The notes under the pieces were generated by a model. The model was not told the origin of the DNA. It saw nothing but the letters and a program-made list of their open reading frames with translations, and searched no databases. DNA of 45,737 nt. It comes from Candidatus Aenigmatarchaeota archaeon. Lineage in GTDB: Archaea; Aenigmatarchaeota; Aenigmatarchaeia; QMZP01; JAFGSV01. This document shows positions 40,444-45,737 of this stretch, in pieces. The translations under genes and the position numbers were made by a program. The stretch spans positions 1-45,737 of the forward strand of contig JAGGXP010000023.1 in assembly GCA_021163005.1 (NCBI GenBank). Direction: 5' to 3'. Position 1 is the stretch's first letter, and every line of letters starts with the position of its first letter.

Positions 40444-41748
40444 TCATTCACTCTTATGCTCTTCCTTCTCCTTTGGCATTCCGAGGAGCCATTTCCATAG
40501 CGGCACGAATTTTATGCCGTCCCTTGTATCATCGAAATCCTTTGTCAATATCAGCAGTTCTTGTGTATCAGCACTGAATTTCTCTTTGAATTCCAGAAGG
40601 CCGTCCAGCTCCCGACTATTCACTTCATTCGTATAGCTCGCGTTTATTGCTGTGAGCCTGCCGTTTTTGTCTTTTACCACGAAGTCGACCTCTTTTCTGC
40701 CTTTCCAGTAATGGACGTCATAACCTCTTCGCTTCAATTCGATAAAAACCGTGTTTTCTGCGAGTCTGCCTTCATCCGCAGAAAACTTGAGGGCAACAGC
40801 ATTTCTGAGCCCGTTGTCTGTGCAATATACCTTGCTCGGGTTAACCTGCTGGACCTTTAACGAATAGCTAAAAAAGGGCACGAGATATATCAGGTTTATC
40901 TCGGTGAGGTAAGACAGATATTCCATTATTGTTTCTTTGCTTACTCTGGTTTCCTGTTTCAGTGCCTTATAATAGGCGTTTATGCTGAAAGGCGATGATA
41001 TGTTCGTTAAGAGGAACTTGGTCAGCCTTCTCAGTATCATTGTGTTTCTTATTGAGAATCTTTCAGCCAAATCCCTGTAAATGAGCAATTCGAAATAATT
41101 CAGCAGTATGTCACGCTTCAGCTCTTTGTCAAGCACTACCTCAGGAAATCCTCCGAAATCCAGATATTCATTCAGAAGATTCTTTATCTTGAACCTCAAC
41201 TCCGAATAGGCGAAATCCTTTGGTATGCTCAGTCCCTTGAATGCGAGGAATTCCCTGAAACTCAGGGGAAACAGGCGGAAAGCCAGGGTTCTCCCCCTCA
41301 GGCTGGTCGCTATTTCTTTGCTTAAAAGTTTTGAACTGGAACCGGTCACGTAAATTCTCGCATTTTCTTTGTCATAGACTCTTCTTACAAAAACCTCCCA
41401 ATTTTCAATGTTCTGGATTTCATCGAAAAAGAAGAACTTCTCTGCATTTTTGTTGTTGGGGTAAAGCTCGTAATAGGCGTCCAGCATGTCGTTAAGCTGG
41501 TCCGTGTCGAGCGGCAGCAGCCTGTCGTCCTCAAAGTTGATGTAAAGCAGGCGGTCTTTGGGTATGCCCATGTCCAGAAGCTCATTCATAATCTGGTAGA
41601 AATAGAATGTCTTTCCGGACCGTCTGGACCCTATGAGACTCGTTATTTTGTTCGTTTTTGGTATTCTGAGCTCCCTCTGGATTAGTGTAGGAAATTGGGA
41701 CTCGTGGAATTCTTTTATCACATATTTGAATGTTTCTGTTTTCTTCAT
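40444..41748 (-). CDS. AAA-type ATPase with DUF4143-like C-terminal domain
   Basis: A 434-residue protein of the COG1373 kind. Walker A is GSRRSGKT (about 37-44), Walker B FFFFDEIQN (about 104), and sensor-like VTGSSSKLLS follows. FRLFPLSFREFLAFKGL is diagnostic of the family. The C-terminal part (KEVDFVVKDKNGRLTAINAS) resembles a PD-(D/E)xK nuclease core, D...D-x-V. These proteins spread horizontally in archaea and bacteria; roles in toxin-antitoxin or defence are suspected, not proven. TTTATAAA at 41772-41779 gives a leaderless start. Confidence 0.82.
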   Translation of the reverse strand: MKKTETFKYVIKEFHESQFPTLIQRELRIPKTNKITSLIGSRRSGKTFYFYQIMNELLDMGIPKDRLLYINFEDDRLLPLDTDQLNDMLDAYYELYPNNKNAEKFFFFDEIQNIENWEVFVRRVYDKENARIYVTGSSSKLLSKEIATSLRGRTLAFRLFPLSFREFLAFKGLSIPKDFAYSELRFKIKNLLNEYLDFGGFPEVVLDKELKRDILLNYFELLIYRDLAERFSIRNTMILRRLTKFLLTNISSPFSINAYYKALKQETRVSKETIMEYLSYLTEINLIYLVPFFSYSLKVQQVNPSKVYCTDNGLRNAVALKFSADEGRLAENTVFIELKRRGYDVHYWKGRKEVDFVVKDKNGRLTAINASYTNEVNSRELDGLLEFKEKFSADTQELLILTKDFDDTRDGIKFVPLWKWLLGMPKEKEEHKSE

Positions 41749-41760
41749 GGTTTTATATAT

Positions 41761-41810
41761 AAGACCACTTATTTATAAATCTATACTCTTATGAAAGACC
41801 ACTTTTATTT
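41761..41810. promoter_or_regulatory. direct repeats flanking the ATPase promoter
   Basis: AAGACCACTTATTT (41761) and AAGACCACTTTTATTT (41795) are 34 bp apart. The TATA box TTTATAAA (41772-41779) of the ATPase gene lies between them. Protein binding at both repeats would bracket the promoter. Confidence 0.5.
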
Positions 41811-41816
41811 GTGAGC

Positions 41817-41905
41817 TCATCCGTTCTTCTTCTCTTCCTTCTCCTTTGCCTTCTGAATATTGTGTAGCCATTCCCTGTATTCGGAGTCACAGTATCCAAC
41901 CTGCC
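41817..41905 (-). pseudogene. C-terminal gene remnant upstream of the ATPase gene
   Basis: A minus-strand frame reads RQVGYCDSEYREWLHNI then QKAKEKEEKKNG and stops at TGA 41817-41819; an in-frame stop lies just upstream at 41906-41908 and no start codon is present. The composition is like a real protein C-terminus, close in style to the endings of the ATPase (GMPKEKEEHKSE) and the large surface protein (EYLEWKRKYIEAKEKD). It probably is the end of a deleted gene in this unstable region. Confidence 0.4.
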
Positions 41906-41930
41906 GTCAGCAGAAACGTTTTTATAGATG

Positions 41931-41947
41931 TATTACAATTATGTAAT
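41931..41947. promoter_or_regulatory. inverted repeat at the MNT/HEPN operon start
   Basis: ATTACA-ATTAA-TGTAAT, 6-bp arms with a 5-nt spacer, lies just before ATG 41950 and after TTTTTATAG (41919-41927), the probable TATA box. The downstream gene encodes its own wHTH, so autoregulation is likely. Confidence 0.5.
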
Positions 41948-41949
41948 AT

Positions 41950-42489
41950 ATGTTACAAAAAAGTAGTATGATGAAAACTGCAGAAGTATTTTTTACGAGT
42001 CCTTCCAAGAAGCATTACCTGATGGATATAAGTAGGAGCATTGGTCTGGCCCATACATCTGTCAAGAAAAATCTTGACGAGTTGGTCAAAATGGAAATGA
42101 TAAAAGAATATGCGGAAAAGAAAGGCGGAAGGTCGTTTCCGCTTTACATGGCCAACACGGAAGGCAGACTCTTTAAGAGATGCAAAATTATTCATAATCT
42201 GTCTTTTCTCATGGAGTCAGGCGTAATAGATTTCATAGAAGAGAAACTGATGCCCAGATGCATTGTTCTCTTTGGCAGCTATCAGAAGGGGGAAGACACA
42301 GAAGACAGTGACATAGATATTTTTGTTGAATGTCCCGAAGAGAAACTGAATCTCAGAGGATTCGAGGAAAAACTGAACAGGAAGATAGAATTGCATTTCA
42401 ATGAAAGATTCGCGTCGTATCCGAAAGAACTGAAGAACAACATAATCAATGGTGTCGTCCTTATGGGATTTCTAGAGGGTTACGAGTGA
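41950..42489 (+). CDS. wHTH-MNT nucleotidyltransferase (antitoxin-like)
   Basis: A 179-residue protein. Residues 8-65 form a winged HTH (AEVFFTSPSKKHYLMDISRS, AHTSVKKNLDELVKMEMI), and residues 95-130 the minimal nucleotidyltransferase signature VLFGSYQKGEDTEDSDIDIF (GS-x10-DxD). In the MNT-HEPN class the MNT protein AMPylates and neutralises the HEPN RNase. It overlaps the HEPN gene by 4 nt. Confidence 0.82.
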   Translation: MLQKSSMMKTAEVFFTSPSKKHYLMDISRSIGLAHTSVKKNLDELVKMEMIKEYAEKKGGRSFPLYMANTEGRLFKRCKIIHNLSFLMESGVIDFIEEKLMPRCIVLFGSYQKGEDTEDSDIDIFVECPEEKLNLRGFEEKLNRKIELHFNERFASYPKELKNNIINGVVLMGFLEGYE

Positions 42490-42878
42490 TTACGAAAATC
42501 AAACCGGACAAGCAAAAATCGGTGTCTCTCAGAAAAATGGCGGAAATAACGCTCGAAAGGCTGGAAGAAACCGACAAGGAGAAATATCCGTCGAACACGC
42601 TTACCGATTATTACGACGTAATGCACAAGCTGCTGGAAGCCATCAGCATAGCTGAAGGCATCAAAATTAAAGGCGAGGGCGCGCATCAGGAGCTTATAGA
42701 CTACATTGCAAAACATCATGGACTTGATGAGCAAATCAGGCAGTTTCTCCAGCAGATGAGGGAATACAGAAACCTAATATCATACGAGGGATTTGTGATA
42801 CACAGGAATTTTGTTGTGCTTAATGAGGAAAAGATGAAAAGAATCGTCAAAAAGCTGTTCGAACTGCTGGAAGGGTGA
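42486..42878 (+). CDS. HEPN-domain protein (toxin-like partner)
   Basis: A 130-residue helical protein: LTDYYDVMHKLLEAISIAEG, EGAHQELIDYIAKHHGLDEQ, then MREYRNLISYEGFVIHRNFV. The position of the HEPN RNase motif R-x4-H holds R-NLIS-Y, so the His is Tyr, a form seen in part of the archaeal HEPN family. Such members may be inactive as RNases or use other residues. No ATG is present; the start overlaps the MNT stop and may be the GTG/ATT region at 42486. Confidence 0.75.
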   Translation: MITKIKPDKQKSVSLRKMAEITLERLEETDKEKYPSNTLTDYYDVMHKLLEAISIAEGIKIKGEGAHQELIDYIAKHHGLDEQIRQFLQQMREYRNLISYEGFVIHRNFVVLNEEKMKRIVKKLFELLEG

Positions 42879-42880
42879 CA

Positions 42881-45737
42881 TTATTCACTCCCGCCATCGT
42901 CTTTCTCCTTCGCTTCAATGTACTTACGCTTCCATTCAAGATATTCTGAGGTCACCTTCTCTTTCTGCGGGGCAGATGCCCGGCGGACAGGGGCTGTGCC
43001 GGCCTTTCGGTTTCCTTCCCTTCGCAGCATCCAGTCCCTGAAGGACCCGAAGCTGAAGAATTCCATTTCACTGTGCTGCATGAGCTGCTTGAGTTCGGAT
43101 TGAAGCATGGTCATCTCATCCTTTCTCTTCTGGACGTTCTTCCTGTACGTGTCCTCGTCTATCTTCCTTTGCGTGTAGTCCCTTTCAGTCTCTTTTATGG
43201 TGTCCTTTATGCTTTTTATCCTGCCCTCCAGGTGAGACATGCGCCTTTTCCGTTTCAGAGGAGGCATGATGACGCCTGTCACTGTGTAGAGCATCATCAC
43301 GGCTAACACAATCTCCGCTGCCATGTAAGGCCAGCTCATGTAAATGAGCCCCTGCAGCCTGGGTATGAAAGAGTTGTCCTCTATGGCTGCCAGGAAATCC
43401 TCTGAAAGCGAAAGGTGCTGGGCAAGCATGTCCACGTTGTCCGCTTCGGCGGCGTTTCTGGCCGCATCGAGTGAGTTGCCGAGCTGTTCCATGCGCCTTT
43501 TGAGCCCCGTCACGTCAATGCCCATGGACTCCAGCAGCACTGTCTGCTCCTGCATCTTTTCCCTCTGCGTTTCAAGGGCTTCCAGCCGGGCCATGTCATC
43601 GTTCTTCTGCACCACAATCCTCATGCCGGCGGTCTTGTTGAACTCTTTCTCGGTGAAAGTCACGGTCATCACGTACTCGCCGGGCTCCTGCGAGAGCGGT
43701 GCATGGACGACAACCGGAACGGTCACCTGCGTCTTCTGCGGCAGGCTGAATGAAGAAAACGGGGGGAAGGCCTCGCAGCAGCCGAGGTCTATAAGCAGGC
43801 CGAGGCTGAAGTCCTTGTTTCCGGTGTTCTCCACGGTGAATATGGCCGTGGCGTTCTTTCCCTGGGTGACATCTATGCTGTCAGTCTCTGCTGCTGCCTT
43901 GAAGTTCTTCCTGTCAGTGCACACGGACAGAGGGATGCACCTCGACTCTGCCTCGCATCCGGCAGGCGTGCACACCCTTTCCTGGTACATCTCGCCGTCC
44001 GTGCAGTTCCCCGAGCCGCAGCCCAGATTCTTCCATGACGTGCAGTTGCAGGCGGGCGGCGGGCTGCTGTAGCTGCTTCCGCCTCCCCCGCCGTTGTAGG
44101 TGTCCGAAGGCTTGTCCACGGTCTTCAGGTTCAGCGTCGTCAGGGGAGCGGTGTTGTTCTTCGGGTCTGTGACATTCACAGTAATTGAGAAAGATGTGCT
44201 GTAAGTGCCGGCCGCGTTGCATCTGTTCGTGCTGTCTGAGGTGTTGAGTATGTATTCGCTCCCTGATTTTATGAGGGTGAATGTGTTGCCGGAACATGTA
44301 AGGTTCACCGTGACATCCCATGGCACGGCGGTGCCCCTTGCCGTCTTCACCACCACGTGCGGCTCAAGCTCCTGGTTTGGCTGGTAATAGCTGCTCTCCG
44401 AGGGCGATGTGAACTCCACTGTAAGCACATCGCTCACATTGAAAGCGAACGCTGCAGAACCGTTGTTGAGCGTTTCCGAGGCGTTTATCCATGCCGTCCA
44501 GTTGCCGACAGGAGCCGACACGTTGAGCGTGTAGTTGAAGTATGTGGCGTTCTCTCCGGATGAGGAGGTGTTCGAGGTCTCGTTGTACCCCAGAACAGTG
44601 AGCGTCCAGTTTGCCCTTTCATAGATGAACCAGTTGACGTCGTAAGCGGAGAACGTCAGGTTCTCGCCCCTGTTGTACACGGTTTTATTGGATTCCCAGT
44701 GCGTCAGGTTTATGTGCATTGTGGCGTTCGGATTGAGCGTCCCTCCAGGGCCGGGGACGTTGGTGTAATTCATATTGCCCCCTGCATCCGTCAGGTAGAA
44801 GTAAAAAGACATGCTTGAGTTGACAGACCTCGTCGGGTCTGAGTTGTCGAACGAGAACCGCCAGAGTCCGTCTGGTCCCCTCGCAAGCGTATGGTTTATG
44901 ACAGTCGGTCCGTCGGAAGTCACCTCGGCAATCACGCTTTCGACGCGGCTGGTGCTGTCGCTGGCATTAACGACCAGTGTGACGTTCCTGTAATAGCCGG
45001 TTTCATAAAAGCTGCCGGATTTGTTTTCGAGCCTATGGCCTTCATACTCAAACCAGTCCTCCGCGAGATATGGCCTGTCGCTGTCCGCTATCACGTAAAC
45101 AGTGGCGTTGGACGCGTTGTCATTGCTGGCGTTGTACCGGATCCGCGGGTCGTCCGTTATGTTGCACAGGACTGAGTAGTTCCCGCTTTTAGGCGATGCG
45201 TCCGTGTACACGAAGTTCGCCCAGCCGCTTGAATTTGTAAGGACGCTGCCGTTGAACGAGCCGTTGATGTAGAAGCTGACATTGTAGCCGGGGACCCCCG
45301 CACCGCTGTAGGTGTCATTCACAAAGCATGACACCAAGTGCGTCGTGCCGTTCACTATGGTGATGTTCTCTTCATGAATCGAGCCGTTCACCGTTATGCC
45401 GCCAATGCTCGCGTTGCTCCACAGGTAGAACCAGAGAGCATCCCGCGTGTAGTTCTGCTGGAAGAAGTCGTCGAAAGCCTTCAGCCTCACGCTGACATTC
45501 CCGCCGAGAGGGAACAGCGTGCAGTTGGAGAAGTTCAGCGTGGCGTTCGTCCAGTTGTCATTGGAATCCGCATGATTGAACCAAAACTCGTTCACATGGC
45601 CGCTGTCATTCACCCACACATAGGAACTGTTAACCCCGCTGGCGTTCCACAACGCGGACGCGTTCAGCACATCCTGCCTACTGAAGTTCTCTCCATCAGA
45701 TACAATATCCCCCGTGCTGTTCGTCAGATTAAACCAC
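42881..45737 (-). CDS. large N-glycosylation-sequon-rich surface protein, 5' end beyond window
   Basis: At least 951 residues are visible; the frame stays open to the window edge, so a GTG at 45670 is not a real start. The first part is Asn/Ser/Thr-rich Ig-like repeats, with more than 20 N-x-S/T sequons in the first 200 visible residues. A Cys-rich segment CNCTSWKNLGCGSGNCTDGE and ERVCTPAGCEAESRCIPLSV (about 560-600) follows, then another beta domain, a coiled coil (about 705-770), a transmembrane helix (YMAAEIVLAVMMLYTVTGVI), and a second cytoplasmic coiled coil (LEGRIKSIKDTIKETERDYT). The architecture suggests an S-layer-like or adhesin-like glycoprotein anchored near its C-terminus. Confidence 0.8.
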   Translation of the reverse strand, partial: WFNLTNSTGDIVSDGENFSRQDVLNASALWNASGVNSSYVWVNDSGHVNEFWFNHADSNDNWTNATLNFSNCTLFPLGGNVSVRLKAFDDFFQQNYTRDALWFYLWSNASIGGITVNGSIHEENITIVNGTTHLVSCFVNDTYSGAGVPGYNVSFYINGSFNGSVLTNSSGWANFVYTDASPKSGNYSVLCNITDDPRIRYNASNDNASNATVYVIADSDRPYLAEDWFEYEGHRLENKSGSFYETGYYRNVTLVVNASDSTSRVESVIAEVTSDGPTVINHTLARGPDGLWRFSFDNSDPTRSVNSSMSFYFYLTDAGGNMNYTNVPGPGGTLNPNATMHINLTHWESNKTVYNRGENLTFSAYDVNWFIYERANWTLTVLGYNETSNTSSSGENATYFNYTLNVSAPVGNWTAWINASETLNNGSAAFAFNVSDVLTVEFTSPSESSYYQPNQELEPHVVVKTARGTAVPWDVTVNLTCSGNTFTLIKSGSEYILNTSDSTNRCNAAGTYSTSFSITVNVTDPKNNTAPLTTLNLKTVDKPSDTYNGGGGGSSYSSPPPACNCTSWKNLGCGSGNCTDGEMYQERVCTPAGCEAESRCIPLSVCTDRKNFKAAAETDSIDVTQGKNATAIFTVENTGNKDFSLGLLIDLGCCEAFPPFSSFSLPQKTQVTVPVVVHAPLSQEPGEYVMTVTFTEKEFNKTAGMRIVVQKNDDMARLEALETQREKMQEQTVLLESMGIDVTGLKRRMEQLGNSLDAARNAAEADNVDMLAQHLSLSEDFLAAIEDNSFIPRLQGLIYMSWPYMAAEIVLAVMMLYTVTGVIMPPLKRKRRMSHLEGRIKSIKDTIKETERDYTQRKIDEDTYRKNVQKRKDEMTMLQSELKQLMQHSEMEFFSFGSFRDWMLRREGNRKAGTAPVRRASAPQKEKVTSEYLEWKRKYIEAKEKDDGGSE

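Overview
This window looks like part of a DPANN-type archaeal genome, most likely an ARMAN/Micrarchaeota-like lineage; that placement is inference. The sequence shows an archaeal RNA polymerase operon with unsplit rpoB and split rpoA'/rpoA'', archaeal ribosomal proteins L6 and L32e, TATA boxes 22-30 bp upstream of starts, many probably leaderless genes, a free-standing 5S rRNA gene, and a roughly 400-residue, multi-unit tRNA-splicing endonuclease of the kind known from ARMAN archaea. No 16S/23S rRNA or other direct taxonomic marker is in the window.

Layout. 1-4723: an RNA-gene region with a membrane protein, a HAD phosphatase, 5S rRNA, a small wHTH/membrane protein pair, a 42-residue Cys-rich protein, and four tRNA genes (Pro-CGG, Tyr-GUA, Asp-GUC, Lys-UUU). 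Every one of these tRNAs is interrupted inside the T-loop; Tyr and Lys also have anticodon-loop introns, and Lys and Pro have further introns that leave exons of only 5-8 nt. 4810-12530: AbrB-like regulator, then rpoH-rpoB-rpoA1-rpoA2. 12531-18934: agmatinase, L6-L32e-Zn-ribbon, asparagine synthetase, Lrp/AsnC regulator, alkyltransferase-like protein, methionine aminopeptidase, HTH regulator with an EF-hand tail. 19095-23538: glmS, archaeal GAPDH, GlmU-like sugar-nucleotide enzyme and a membrane protein (UDP-GlcNAc supply). 23467-28466: tRNA methylthiotransferase, Trm5-like methyltransferase, RNase HI, a secreted TIM-barrel-like protein and endA. 28692-38475: a nucleotidyltransferase pair with operator-like repeats, an OPT transporter with a type II pantothenate-kinase-like protein, family B DNA polymerase, a bacterial-type GAPDH with a divergent PGK, and an MscS channel. 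38480-42878: a toxin-antitoxin/defence-like island (AbiEi/AbiEii, DUF4143-type ATPase, wHTH-MNT/HEPN pair) with two possible gene remnants. 42881-end: a large, sequon-rich surface protein running off the window.

Main discovery candidate. The T-loop introns of Pro, Tyr and Asp share a 5' module (ACCCTTT - hairpin - AAAGCG - CGGAAARTACG), including an identical 18-nt string in Pro (twice) and Tyr. The Lys T-loop intron is 500 nt long and holds internal direct repeats. One of its repeat families recurs, in tandem and inverted, immediately downstream of endA 24 kb away. At the Asp, Tyr and Lys T-loop introns both exon-intron junctions fold into exact bulge-helix-bulge motifs that restore a standard 7-nt T-loop. 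Together with the multi-unit EndA, this suggests an actively spreading or co-adapted family of tRNA T-loop introns.
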